Below, piece by piece: positions 18,972 through 29,869 of a DNA stretch of 64,000 nt. A program made the translations under genes and the position numbers. The notes below the pieces were generated by a model. It had not been told where the DNA came from, ran no database searches, and saw only the letters and a program-made list of their open reading frames with translations. Position 1 is the stretch's first letter. Every line of letters starts with the position of its first letter. The stretch lies in the NCBI GenBank assembly GCA_021229015.1, contig CM037780.1, positions 63,173,323-63,237,322 on the forward strand. Direction: 5' to 3'. The DNA comes from Solen grandis. Lineage: Eukaryota > Mollusca > Bivalvia > Adapedonta > Solenidae.

Positions 18972-19296
18972 AGATGGCCGTAAATACCGAGTTGAGAATC
19001 ACCGGAAGTACAACATTTCTACTCGTAGAAGATACAATTTGAATCACAACTTCGATGATAGACGAAATGGCAATAAAATGACTCAATTCGTCAGCAATAC
19101 GAATATGAAGCATGTGAGTCCGACGATGGACAAGATGAAAATGAGCGCGTAAATGTGTGGGCTTCAGGTTATGATACTTGAGATGATTAAAATTTGTGCA
19201 ATTGAGTATAATATCTCATTAATTAGCCGTAGAAATCTACTTAAATTATTATTCGCATATATGTACACATATATTATTCTATTTTTTACCTGTATA

Positions 19297-21978
19297 ATGT
19301 CTTCTCATTTGAATATTTTGTGCTGGAACTGCAGAGGAATAATGTCTTCTGCATATCCGCTATCTAACCTCTTAGATGAATTCCAAACTGATATAGCACT
19401 CATAAGCGAACATAAACTGCTACCAAGATCTAGCCCGTTCTTTAACAGCTTGCATTCTGATTATGATAGTGTTTTACAAGTTGATAGAAATGTAGATGAT
19501 TACGGGCCAGTCAAGTGTGGTAAGGCGGGCACTGCCATTATGTTTAAAAAATCATTATCACATTGTGTTAATGTTATTTCTGATCTAGAAAACCATCGCT
19601 ATGTGGGAATTGAAGTGAGATGTAAAGATTCAGTACCGCTATATATTTTTTGTGTATACATGCCTGCCAATAATGATATAGAATACTACAGGTCTGTTTT
19701 AAGTGAACTACAAGCTATCACTGCCTACTATTCTCAATTGGGAAATGTGATGTTAGCTGGGGACTTTAATGGGGTCTTTATTAAAGTCAATGACTTTGAA
19801 CAAAGCACGTGTAATGCCAAGGCTAAATCAAACTTCATAGTAAATAACGGCTTAGTCTCTGTACAGCATGTACTATGTAGCGAATATAAATGCACGTATG
19901 TTCCTGCGAACAATATTATTGATCATGTTCTTGTTGAGCGATCGTTTTTACGACACATTCGTTTCTTTGACATTGTTGACAGCTCTAGAATCATAACATC
20001 GGATCACCTTCCACTTGTTATAAAACTTGAAGCTGATACCCTAAGTCGGCCAAGTTTAACTCCCCGTGTTAGTATTGCATGGAATAAATGCACACCGGTG
20101 CACTACAATTGTTTTCAACAGGTGTTAATCCATGAATTGAGTTCTCTATTCTCACAAAATTGTGATATGCGCCCTGATACTATTAATAACACGATAGTGA
20201 ATTGCTTAAGCAAGGCATTACCAATAAGTCGCTTTAACAAGAAAGCTAAACCATACTGGTGTGATGAAATTAAAACCGCGCATAGCTTAGCGCGATATTA
20301 TCGACGACTATGGATAGGTGAAGGTCGCCCAAGAGGTCAATTGTATGTCTCATACAAGAGATATAAAGATGCTAAACGGACTTTCCGAGCTATTCAGAGA
20401 CGTAAACGACAAGAACACGATGATATGATAATGAATAATCTTGCGAATGCAGCTGAAATTGACTATAAACTCTTCTGGCGACTTTTACGGACACAAAGCA
20501 ACAAACCGTCCGTTTTATGCAATCTGCTCAAAGTAGATAGCGTTAGTTACGAAGATGATAATGTTATAAACGGATTTGAATCCTTCTACAGTACAGTATT
20601 TAAAGAATCAAACAATCAGACTGATAAGTTATTCAGCAACGAACTTCATAAATATATGTGTAAAGATAATTCTGAGTTGAGTGCGGAAATAACAAAGACT
20701 GTAACAAAAGACGAAGTGACAAAATTTGTAAGGGATCTTAAAGATAGGAAAAGTCCGGGGTGCGATAATGTCTTAAATGAACATATAAAAAACGGTGGTA
20801 TGATAATGATTGATACTCTAGTTTTACTTTTCAACTCAATATTTACGTTCGAAAAGACACCTGAACAATGGAGTCGTAGTATTCTTATACCGATTTATAA
20901 AGGAAAGGGCAAGGATAAGACTGATCCAAACAGCTACAGACCAGTGTCGCTTAGTCCATGTTTAAGCAAGATATTTGAAAAGATGCTTTTAAACCGTATT
21001 TCAGACTTTATTAAAACGAGACAAATCAATTTCCCTTGTCAGCAACAGCAAGGCTTCAGACAGAACTTGAGTTGTATTACTACAGCATTTAATTTGCAGG
21101 AAACAATTTATCAGCAAATCGAATCACACAGTAACGTTTATGTTAGTATGATAGACCAAAAGGGGGCGTTCGACTCGGTGTGGCACGAGGGACTGTTTGT
21201 GAAACTAGGGCGATTTGGCATTGTAGGGAAGGCTTTGCGTACTATTAAGGCGTCGTATAAAGGCTTGAACTGTTTGGTGAAATTTAACGGGAAAACATCA
21301 GAACCAATTAAGGTAATGAAATCAGTTAGACAAGGCGGGGTTATGTCCACTTTTTTCTATCTCCTATATATTGACCAGCTTTTACAGGACTTAGAAAATA
21401 GTGATTTAGGTTGTACGGTTTTGTCCACAAAATCCGGTGACCCATCATATGCTGATGATATAGCAATGGTTGCAATCTCCCCCCTTAACCTACAAAAGAT
21501 GATGGACATTGTTTACACGTATTGTATATCATGGAGAATAGATATTAACGTTAAAAAATCAGACATTATCGTTTTTAGTAAGCAGAGAGATCCACCTAAG
21601 GTAGCGATTATGTTCGGTAGTAAAATAATAAGTCAAACAAATCACGCTAACCACTTGGGAATAAGGCAGGACTATAACCTTAAATGTAGTATACGGATCC
21701 AAAAACGCTGTCAGAAAGGAAAAAATGCATTTTTCGCATTGGCTGCTCAAGGTGTTCACGGTTATGGGCTCAATCCTCTCTTATCTCGTGATCTTTATGT
21801 AAAGGTTATCATTCCAATCATATTATATGGCAGCGAGCTATGGAATAATATCAATAATGTTGATATTTGTACTATCAATAAAGTGCAGCATTTCATTGTA
21901 AAGAAAATCCAAGGTTTTCCTGTACGCACCCGTTCTATTCTTACATTTGATTTTAAGCTTAGACAACAACTGTACTAG
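19297..21978 (+). CDS. LINE ORF2: EEP endonuclease and reverse transcriptase
   Basis: The frame is open from ATG 19153, but the first 48 residues are hydrophobic and unlike the family. I prefer ATG 19297, two codons before LNILCWNCRG. The endonuclease shows that Asn motif, LISEHK, LAGDFNG and SDHLPLVI, all in order, so its catalytic set looks complete. RT follows from about 20870, with IPIYKGKGKDKTDPNSYRPV, DQKGAFDSVWH (first catalytic Asp) and SYADDIA. The protein nicks target DNA and primes reverse transcription of its own RNA. The frame ends at TAG 21976 after VRTRS, while matching sequence goes on one base out of phase from about 21947. An ATG at 19153 directly follows the TAA at 19150. 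Confidence 0.85.
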   Translation: MSSHLNILCWNCRGIMSSAYPLSNLLDEFQTDIALISEHKLLPRSSPFFNSLHSDYDSVLQVDRNVDDYGPVKCGKAGTAIMFKKSLSHCVNVISDLENHRYVGIEVRCKDSVPLYIFCVYMPANNDIEYYRSVLSELQAITAYYSQLGNVMLAGDFNGVFIKVNDFEQSTCNAKAKSNFIVNNGLVSVQHVLCSEYKCTYVPANNIIDHVLVERSFLRHIRFFDIVDSSRIITSDHLPLVIKLEADTLSRPSLTPRVSIAWNKCTPVHYNCFQQVLIHELSSLFSQNCDMRPDTINNTIVNCLSKALPISRFNKKAKPYWCDEIKTAHSLARYYRRLWIGEGRPRGQLYVSYKRYKDAKRTFRAIQRRKRQEHDDMIMNNLANAAEIDYKLFWRLLRTQSNKPSVLCNLLKVDSVSYEDDNVINGFESFYSTVFKESNNQTDKLFSNELHKYMCKDNSELSAEITKTVTKDEVTKFVRDLKDRKSPGCDNVLNEHIKNGGMIMIDTLVLLFNSIFTFEKTPEQWSRSILIPIYKGKGKDKTDPNSYRPVSLSPCLSKIFEKMLLNRISDFIKTRQINFPCQQQQGFRQNLSCITTAFNLQETIYQQIESHSNVYVSMIDQKGAFDSVWHEGLFVKLGRFGIVGKALRTIKASYKGLNCLVKFNGKTSEPIKVMKSVRQGGVMSTFFYLLYIDQLLQDLENSDLGCTVLSTKSGDPSYADDIAMVAISPLNLQKMMDIVYTYCISWRIDINVKKSDIIVFSKQRDPPKVAIMFGSKIISQTNHANHLGIRQDYNLKCSIRIQKRCQKGKNAFFALAAQGVHGYGLNPLLSRDLYVKVIIPIILYGSELWNNINNVDICTINKVQHFIVKKIQGFPVRTRSILTFDFKLRQQLY

Positions 21979-22624
21979 CAGAAACATTTTCTTACACAGG
22001 TATTTCCAATATGTGAACTACAAAAACGTTAAACTTGGTTTTATCCCTGATATTTGTCATATTCTGAGTACTCTTGGATTGCATAACTTTATTAATTCAG
22101 TATTATTACGCCCTGATACTCTTCCATCGAAACTTCAATGGAAAAGGTTTATAAAAGCTTCAGTATACTCGATGGATGAAAGGCGGTGGAAAGAAAGGAC
22201 ATCATCAGATGACGACTTCAAAATGTTTAATATGTTGCACCAATCCATTACAGGGGCAAGTGTATACTTTGTGTTTGATTGTAATCAGTATAAATATGTT
22301 CGGCTTTTCATTGCAAGACTCTGGTGCAAAGTACTTATCGATAGTATAAGCCAATGTAATGAATGCAGTGAATATACTGACAATGTGGTTATACATCAAG
22401 TATATGAATGTTCTTCCTTTTGTCAAGAACGATGTGTTTATATGTTGAATATTGTAAATATTGATGCAGAACTTGCATGTATGCTTTGTTCACTGGAAAA
22501 ACATCATTTCTTTTATACTCTTTTAGGTGCCAGAAGTTTCATTGTTTTAGCTGATGACAAGCGTACTGACTTTCTGCGTCTCTCGTATTTATTTTTATAC
22601 AAGTGTCTGAGTCGGACAATATAA
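21947..22624 (+). pseudogene. Shifted C-terminal part of the LINE ORF2
   Basis: Continues ORF2 in the next frame after an apparent one-base indel between about 21925 and 21950. Near 22350-22416 it shows CNECSEYTDNVVIHQVYEC, a C-X2-C...H...C pattern like the zinc-binding end of many LINE ORF2 proteins. It ends with TAA 22622-22624, followed by the 3' UTR. Confidence 0.7.
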
Positions 22625-22633
22625 TATTAAGTT

Positions 22634-22776
22634 TGTCATGAAAGGTCAAATTTATTGACTTTATGTACTGTACGAGTTGAATTCTATGCTGAAAATAGGT
22701 ATGTAAAATATGTAATATATTTAGTCTGTCGTGAATAGTCAAATTTATTGACTTTATGCACGTACGAGTTGAATCT
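22634..22776 (+). repeat. Duplicated block in the LINE 3' UTR with small stem-loops
   Basis: The block GTCATGAAAGGTCAAATTTA... near 22634 recurs near 22728 with a few changes. Each copy contains GTCAAATTTATTGAC, a perfect short stem (GTCAA/TTGAC), and a TACGAGTTGAAT tail. 3' UTR structures can be recognised by the element's own RT; that role here is inference. Confidence 0.65.
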
Positions 22777-22956
22777 ACTTAATATTTTAATATAAATAAT
22801 GTTAAATACTACATATTTATTCTCTTTTACCTCTCTTTTGATTCTACTCATTATGCATTTATTTGCCTGATTTTTTCCTTCTCTCTTTGTACATGTTTAT
22901 GCATATCATCATACAATGGTGGAAATAAAGATATTGAATTGAATTGAATTGAAGGA

Positions 22957-23071
22957 GTAAGAATTCTTCTGTTCCAGAAGGATATAATTTTTTTAACCTT
23001 TTCTAACTTGCCATTAAAATTAAGCTTTATCATATTTTCTAAATCTACATCAAAAATGACACCAAGTACTA
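22957..23071 (-). pseudogene. Right-hand fragment of the outer LINE ORF2
   Basis: On the - strand, from 23071 downwards, the frame reads LVLGVIFDVDL, then NFNGKLEKVKKIISF and WNRRILTP, the segment that in Tx1/L1-like LINEs lies directly before the LIVPLFTHLF segment found at 16982. The reading stops exactly where the ATTGA repeats of the nested LINE begin. Confidence 0.85.
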
Positions 23072-23095
23072 AAATAAAACTTTAATCGTTTAAAG
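23072..23095. repeat. Right target-site duplication of the outer LINE
   Basis: Exact copy of 15375-15398, followed by a T run and ATTGT as on the left side. Confidence 0.9.
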
Positions 23096-23109
23096 TTTTT
23101 TTTATTGTG

Positions 23110-24349
23110 TTTTAAAAAAGAAAACGATTGGACAGAAAAAGACATCGGTTATGGAAATCGACGTACCAAAATAAAACCGACATGCCCGAAGGGATGATCC
23201 ACACCATATCGTATACAGCAGCTGGACCACATGGGTTTTTTTGAATTGTTACTAATGTTATCCGACCATCAAAATGTAAATACACTAGAGGTTGGTTAAA
23301 TTACGAGGAAGCGAATGTAATAACGTGACACGATATTTTGAAATGACGTACGCTACAAATATGTGCAATGAACCGGCTTGATTCACTGGGGTGAATCCAA
23401 ACGACACACAATCCCCCCCTTATTCCACATTAAAACAGTGCATTAGTTTTGCTTTCAAATTGATGCAAATCAAGTCATTGCAGCGTCCAATTTGGAACAG
23501 AAAAACTTCTTGGTAACGTTTGAATATTTGTCAAGAATAGAAGGCAATCGGGTGAAGCTTGTATGACATGACTGTAAGACAATTAAAAATTTCTCGACTA
23601 GCGTGGGTTACCGTACAGAAAATAAAATTTTGTAATTCGAAAAGAAATGAAAACTTGTTTATCAGACAATCTCTCCTCAATTCAAAACGTAAGAGCCTGT
23701 TAATTTTGTTTGACGCTGAAAGTATGATCATAAATTATTCACAAAAAGGGCTGCGCGTGAAAAGTAATAATAATAAAAAATGTCCCATTCATAATACTAT
23801 GGATAGCTAGTGTAATTGTCATTTAGACAACAGGGACTCTCAGTGACACTATAATACTGTTTTAATCAATACTGTGTACTATTTCTGTTCATGTCAAATT
23901 TCAAAAATCTAAGTACGATTCCAGCGACTTTGTTTCACGATTTCTGATATCTCGGTTCACGTCTAGAGATTGCCAATACTGAGTGCCAGTCCACTTTACG
24001 ATCCCACTTAAGGTTTAATGGTCGCTTAACAGCGATCAGCCAGATATCGATGTCACGATATAAAACCAGATTAAGATGGTTGCCGTAGACTTGGCCGTTT
24101 TCTTAACCTTTTAACTCAAATAAATTGATAATATTTCCATATGGCACATATTTTTCTGGACGGTATTCAGTACTGTAAATATATTACTGCTAGTAAGTTA
24201 TGTGTCCAGTTAAGATGGGTTTTCACTTTCGTTGCCCTTGCGCATGTGCAAATTGGTATTGCAGTCAGAATTTATAGCTGTGATTGTCATAATTTCAGTG
24301 ACCGATATGAATGTAAACGCAAATTAACCGTATATAAATAGACACTATC
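23110..24349. other. No gene recognised
   Basis: No supported gene or clear repeat. Short open frames near 23.55 and 24.14 kb show no domains. Confidence 0.55.
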
Positions 24350-26575
24350 TGATTTTAACATTTCGATAGACGCTGAATCAGAGATAGGGCATGAAGGCCA
24401 AAAAAGATTATAAATACCAATGTCGCAAGGCAAAAACTTTTTTCAGAATAGTAAATGTAAATAAATGAATGAACTTCGGGAAAAAATCGCCAAGAGAATT
24501 TTGGAGAATTTTCAGGGCTAAATCGCAAACTCAAGCTGGTGACAGTATCCCAAATGATGATTTTAAAGATTATTTTAATAGTCTGATGTTTGAAGAAAAT
24601 GACTTAATTTCAGATTTCGTTACTGAATTTGATAATAATAAAACATATCTGCCAAAATTTGAATCCTTGGATAAACCAATAAGTGACTCAGAAATCTTCA
24701 AAGCTATAAGTAAATAAGGGAATAACAAGGCTTGTTCTGTATATTGTATTTCATATGAATATTTTAAGAGTAGTGCACCTATATTATTGAAATCTCTAAA
24801 TTTATTTTTCAATATAATACTTGAAAAAGAATCTGTTCCTACGTCGTGGTCAAATGCTGCTGTAATTCCTATATATAATAAGGGGGCACATTCAGATTCC
24901 AATAATTACAGGAGTATAATCCTTATAAGTTGTTTGCCAAATTGTTTACAATTGTTATAAACGAGAGATCGAAATATTGGGTAAAGGAGTATATAATTAT
25001 GGATGCTCAGTTCGGTTTTAAAAATATCAGTAGACTCAAGTTTTATTCTTAACACTCTTATACAAAAGCAACTACAATCAAAAAAAGAAATTATATTGTT
25101 GTTTCATTGATTTTAGAAAAGCCTACGACTGCATTGACAGGAATCGCCTATGGTACAAGCTAATTAAACAAGGTGTAGATGGGAAACTTTTAGCCATTTT
25201 CAGATCTGTATTTGATGAAGTTAAGATGTGTGTTGAACATTTAGGTTCATTATCAGAACTTTTTGAAAGTAACTTTTGATTAGATCACATCGTCGATCCT
25301 ATTCTCTCTCTTCTTGAATGATATAAAATCACATATGCTTCAAAGTCTAAATGCAGGTATAACAATAGATCAAATCACTATATATTTATTGTTATTTGCT
25401 GATGACGCGGCTATTTTATCTGAGACTAAAGAAGGCCTGCAGGAAACATTAAATAATTTATATACTTACTGCCGCCAATGGAATTTGTCAGTAAATGTCG
25501 AAAAAAACAAAAAAATAATGGTCTTCAAAAAGGGCGGGAAAGTGGATTTGAATGAAAGATGGACATATAATGGACAGGACATAGAGAGGGTAAATTCCTT
25601 TAATTATCTTGAGGTTGTATTTTCAACCGGTGGTTCAATGGTGCAAGCTGTAAATACACTAGCGGGTAAAGGCCTTCGGGCAATGAATCCTCTATTACAC
25701 TCATACGAGAAAATAAGGTCCCGGTGCATATAATGTTTAACCTCTTTGATTCATATGTTATCTCCATACTTAATTACGGGTCAGAGATATACGGTATTGG
25801 CAAATATGAGGTACTAGAGCGAGTTCAAAAAAGATTTTGCAAAAGGATTTTCAATGTAAAGAGAACAACCAATATTCTGTCTTTATATAGGGAGTTAGGG
25901 AGATTTCCTCTATACATAGATCGGCATATTAGAATAAATAACTATTTTCTTAAATTACATAACGAAAAATACAAAAATTGCATTATTCAGACATTATTAA
26001 ATTACCAATATTAAGATCTGGCTAGAAATGACAATGCAGTGAATTGGAAATCAGAGGTACGATTTTTATTTCAGCAATCAGGTTTCAATGATGTATGGGA
26101 ATACCCGAACTCTATTAATGTATCTATGTTTGTACCTTTATTTAGGAGAAGATTACGAGATATCTATATATCAAATTGGAGGGTGGGAATGGAAAGTTGT
26201 TCATCTTTATCTTTATATAGAATTATTAAGAATATTTACGAAATGTCAGATTATAGACATAATAATATAGAAAGACAGGATAGGAAATGTACGCACTGCG
26301 ATTTAAATGATATCGAGGATGAAGATGAATTTCATTTTGTAATTAAATGTCCATTGTATAGCGCAATTCGTAATTCATATATTCCTAGATTTTATACAAC
26401 TAATCAAAGAATGGCAAAATTTACTCTATTACTTCAAACGAATAAAAAGACCTTTGAAAGAATTTGGCTCTGTATTGTTTGGAATCTTTCAGTATTAGAG
26501 ATTGGGGTACAACATAATAGGGAAATATACACGATGATTATGTGATTATGAATGTTTTTATCCGAAGATGTTATA
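24350..26575 (+). pseudogene. Decayed LINE ORF2 relic (RT and C-terminal zinc motif)
   Basis: Four separate open stretches (24469-24717, 25314-25733, 25724-26014, 26039-26545) line up as one broken ORF2. In order they show the pre-RT segment (PREFWRIFRAKSQ), RT traces between the stretches (an NNYR-like motif near 24900 and DFRKAYDCID near 25110), the RT active-site region LLFADDAAILSE near 25391-25426, then ERVQKRFCKRIFN and a zinc-like end, CTHCDLNDIEDEDEFHFVIKC near 26290-26350. Frameshifts and stops between them make it non-functional. It lacks the endonuclease, so it is 5'-truncated, and it ends just before a TG repeat. The clade is unclear. Confidence 0.8.
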
Positions 26576-26582
26576 TCCGTCA

Positions 26583-26584
<2 letters not shown>

Positions 26585-26620
<36 letters not shown>
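26585..26620. repeat. (TG)n microsatellite
   Basis: About 18 TG units, next to the 3' end of the LINE relic and possibly grown from its tail. Confidence 0.9.
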
Positions 26621-26621
<1 letters not shown>

Positions 26622-26979
26622 TTTAGTATTCATGACTATATAAGTCATTTAAAGAACCTTAGGCTACCCTATAAAAAGTAGAATGCTGTATTTGCCTTAA
26701 GTCGTGGGCATTTCTATAAATAGCAGCTGGAACGTGCGATGACGTCATTGGAGAACAAATATTTTTTTATAATAAACTCAACTCACCTCTCATGTATATG
26801 TAGATACATTTTCTTTTTGAATGTTGATGACTGACACTATAATTTAAAGTTTTTCTAACACTAACCACACTGCATTTATTTTTATTTAGATTTTCCTTGA
26901 GTCGTAAGTTTTCGGAATACCACTAAAGTCTCAGAAAACTATTAAACTTGTCAATTTTAAACTTGTATATATACTTGCA

Positions 26980-26983
<4 letters not shown>

Positions 26984-27020
<37 letters not shown>
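26984..27020. repeat. (TA)n microsatellite
   Basis: About 18 AT/TA units. The flanks (26621-27100) hold no recognisable gene. Confidence 0.9.
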
Positions 27021-27023
<3 letters not shown>

Positions 27024-27109
27024 TAAACTGTTAATGTCAAACATAAATTGGCTGTACATATTTTTTTTTTTTTTGGTGGTTGTTGTTTTTAACAACAATG
27101 GGGACAATA

Positions 27110-27650
27110 GAATTCCCCATGTCCTCTGACCACTCTAACCATGGAACAGAATCTTAGGTGACACCAGTGTCCACATTTTGTACATTCTGCCTATGTCATT
27201 ACAGTCTTTCAGACCTGGAGGAGAGAAACAGTTGCAAACACAGCACTTTTCATCATATCATCATCATCATCTTCACACTCTAATTCACTGTCTTCTTCAC
27301 AATGAAACATACCTGTGTTTGACCTACTCCACTAGTTGATGCTTTTGGAGATTTAGTTTTTGCTTGGGTTTTAGGGGGGTAATTTTGTTGATGGTTGATT
27401 TTTTTAGTGAGCTCATACTTTTCAATATCTTTAACAAGTTCATGTGTGATACATTTCCCACCAACTCTGGGCTTTTTGGGCTTTGATTTCTGTCTTTTCA
27501 GAGGACTGTATTTTAGGTTCTGTGTCAATCATTTTTCTGTGACAGAAGTTCCTGAATTGTTTGTTTTTCTATTTCCTTCCTTTTCTTGGGAAATGACTTG
27601 GAGGGAAGGAACATTTCCTCTGGAATTACGCTGTCATCAAAAGGAATTAT
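27110..27650 (-). pseudogene. Decayed fragment with C4HC3-type zinc motif, probably transposase-derived
   Basis: Read on the - strand in several frames: from 27640, PEEMFLPSKSFPKKRKEIEK; then from about 27500 a Lys-rich stretch with GGKCITHELVKDIEKYEL; an acidic run (DSELECEDDDDD) near 27265; CCVCNCFSPPGLKDC near 27200-27244; and finally CTKCGHWCHLRFC ... FYCPHC near 27100-27185. The Cys/His order fits a PHD-like C4HC3 finger. From memory, this combination of a Lys-rich GG(K/S) segment followed by CCVC...CPHC occurs at the C-terminus of pogo/Tigger-like (CENP-B/psq) transposases of invertebrates. No DDE domain is present here and the frames disagree, so it is a dead fragment. Confidence 0.45.
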
Positions 27651-27713
27651 CCCATAGTAGTTTAATTATTACTTGATGGGTGGGATAAGTTTTGTTTGTT
27701 TGTTTTTTGTTGT

Positions 27714-27748
27714 TGTTTTTTTTGTTTTTTTTTTTTTTTTTTTTTTTT
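27714..27748. repeat. Poly-T-rich tract
   Basis: Low-complexity T run with a few G. Confidence 0.85.
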
Positions 27749-28307
27749 AATCCAATATAGAGATATTGTTTTTCAAATTTAATTCTTATTTAAATAAACA
27801 AATCGACCACTCCAGTGATTTTTCTTTACCCATGCATTCTCCATCTTATATGTAATGCTTTCGCTGTGTATGCAAAGTATAGATTTCAATGCATCCACTG
27901 GATGCATAAAATATATGAAAATGCTATTTAGATTGAAGGAAGATGCAAACTATCTGAATTGGGAATTATGTTTTTTAAGCAGAGTCCCAGGACTCGTGCA
28001 GAGAAAATGATAAAATAACAACTGCCCCTCTCTATATAAATAATATAAAGAGAAGTCATTTTTAACATGAAGGTCCTGTGCATAGACAGGTTAGGTTAGG
28101 TTATAAGGTCAAAGCAGCAGAAAAGAGAAAGAGAGGCGGACAGTATGCTTATTATAAGCCATCCATTAAAACATTTTGTTTTATCTTTTCTTGTTCTCAT
28201 TATAATGGCTTAATATTGGCACAACATTTATCCATGCTTATTACGTTATTTGTGTTAAGATATTTTTTTATTCGAAATATGTATCATGCACAACAGCGGG
28301 AACTTTG

Positions 28308-28490
28308 TGTAAAAGAGGCAGATACAGTGCCACACCGTAGACAAGTGACATGATTCTACAACATTTAACTGTGTCACCCATAGTAATGTTACTTGAATAT
28401 TATCATGCTAACGGTTTAAGTATCCTACGAGTTTTGATCGAACCCTCCGCTGCATGTCTCTAAGATGACACACATGCCACTTTTTAATCG
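28308..28490 (-). mobile_element. Decayed SINE, family A, copy 3
   Basis: GGCAGATACAGTGCCACACC, then CGTAGACAAGTGACATGATTC, and a reversed B-box-like TTTTGATCGAACCC near 28431 follow the order seen in the copies at 1.38 and 14.1 kb, with gaps. Confidence 0.5.
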
Positions 28491-28499
28491 ACTGTCGAT

Positions 28500-29440
28500 G
28501 TGAAAAATACAAGCGTGATTTTAAGAAAACACTTAATGCTGATCTCATTATGTTGGAACATACGTTATAAATAATTGAAGAAAGTAAAAAATTATCTACA
28601 AATTGCACGTGTGCATAAAAATTATATATTCCAGCAACATATTTCAATAATCAGAGAAGAAACGATCCTCATGAAACAAAATGCAATCAAACAAGTAAAG
28701 CTTATTGGAATTTCATTGATTTCTATACTCTATTCAGTATATATGCAGAGTCTGATACTTTTATTTAGGGTAGTTTTTGACTGCAATCTAAAATTTTAGT
28801 ACCAGAAAGAGTCTATTCTTATCAGATTTTCTACAGATGCTAGAAAGTCGAAGCCAGCTAGGCGTCTATTGACTGGAGAAATGTCTTAATAGATTATATC
28901 AGACTTAGAAGTCACTCTAAATTTGGGGCACTCGATTTTGTCAAATAGATCTATCTAGTTTGTACATGATAAAATAGAAAGGTGTTCTGTTGAAATAGAC
29001 CGATAATAAATTTGAATATTTAGAGCTTCTGATTGGTCACAAATTTAGGCTGACTCCCTAATCATAAACGAGTGCTTGAAAGTCTTTCTGAAATAGACAA
29101 TCGGTGTTTAATTGGCGTGTGTTGATTTATCTACTCAGTTGACATATCACAACGCTATCTAGTCATTCCCTGTGCAGAGAAAATCCTTAAGTTCGACCTT
29201 GTAATAGATAAATCTATTTTAAGATTTTTACTTTCCATTAGAGGATGAGAGTGAAAAAATCTTGCGCTTGAATTAATCTTTAATGTTAAAGTGCCTGTCA
29301 CGATCTATTTTATCGAAGACGATCGCGTGTCGGTGGATATTGATCGGCAACAATTAGGTGTATGTCACAGCCCTGCTCCTACTCGCCATATTTTTTTTCA
29401 TTCAAGTTTAAAATCACTATCTTATCTTGTATCTTGTATT
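28500..29440. other. No gene recognised
   Basis: Short uninformative frames only. Confidence 0.55.
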
Positions 29441-29703
29441 CCCAACAAAAAATAAAGGGACTTAATGGAAAAAAGCGGACCAGGTAGAGTAATAGTTCTT
29501 GTTCACTTACAGTTTTAAGCTATTACCTTGTAAAGATAACGAGTTTTGCTTCCGATAAAAAGAATAATTATCAGGGAGATAATCTGAAAATAAATGGACC
29601 AGGAAAAGCTATGGTTCTTGGTAATGCACTTTCCTTGCCGCCATCTATTCATATATGAAGTTTCAAGTCAATACCTTGTATAGTTTTCAGGTTGTGGCGA
29701 AGG
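29441..29703. repeat. Degenerate ~165-base tandem repeat, reversed relative to 3 kb
   Basis: Two units contain AAATAAAGGGA, GGACCAG, GTTCTTG and TTTCAAGTCAATACCTTGTATAG, which are reverse complements of phrases in the repeat at 2985-3640. Confidence 0.5.
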
Positions 29704-29704
29704 T

Positions 29705-29866
29705 TTAAGGTAAAGTCCATGTAATGGTTCCATTACATTTCGGACCTCGTGGCCTCTCACGGAGATAACCAAGGTTTCCTAATGTTTCATTAGGGTACCT
29801 TGGTTATCTTGATAGAGGATAAGTGGTTCAAGACATAGCGGGACCATGACAGGGACTTTACCTTAA
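29705..29866. mobile_element. TTAA-flanked MITE, piggyBac-like ends
   Basis: TTAA at 29705-29708 and 29863-29866 flanks GGTAAAGTCC (29709-29718) and its exact inverse GGACTTTACC (29853-29862). The interior holds a strong hairpin: AGATAACCAAGG (29763-29774) pairs with CCTTGGTTATCT (29798-29809), with further pairing between. TTAA duplication is the signature of piggyBac-type transposition. There is no coding capacity, so it would depend on a transposase elsewhere. Confidence 0.7.
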
Positions 29867-29869
29867 ATT

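Larger units (their letters stand above)
16995..22956 (+). mobile_element. Nested two-ORF LINE with EEP endonuclease, near full length
   Basis: About 5.96 kb: a 5' leader of about 430 bases, ORF1 (17424-18971), ORF2 (19297 to about 22624), a 3' UTR with a duplicated block, and an end of AATAAAGATATTGAATTG followed by ATTGA repeats at 22926-22956. Just beyond it, at 22957, the interrupted - strand LINE resumes, which fixes the 3' boundary. The 5' boundary is uncertain by about 10 bases. I place it in the CR1/L2/I-like group by its EEP endonuclease, RT and 3' ATTGA repeats, but not to a named clade. Confidence 0.8.
15399..23071 (-). mobile_element. Outer Tx1/L1-like LINE, 5'-truncated, split by a nested LINE
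   Basis: On the - strand the element runs from 23071 to about 22957, is interrupted, and resumes from about 16994 to 15414, ending in a poly-A-like tail that shows as T-rich sequence on the + strand at 15399-15435. It carries only the C-terminal part of ORF2. The exact long duplications at both ends are typical of target-primed reverse transcription, and the 5' truncation is typical of L1-type elements. Confidence 0.85.

Noticed and set aside
19153..19296. N-terminal hydrophobic extension of LINE ORF2
   Set aside because: It lies before the conserved endonuclease start and looks like in-frame leader sequence; I start the protein at 19297, though restart at 19153 is discussed as a finding.
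28085..28103. GGTTA repeats resembling telomere sequence
   Set aside because: Only three units; too short to mean anything.
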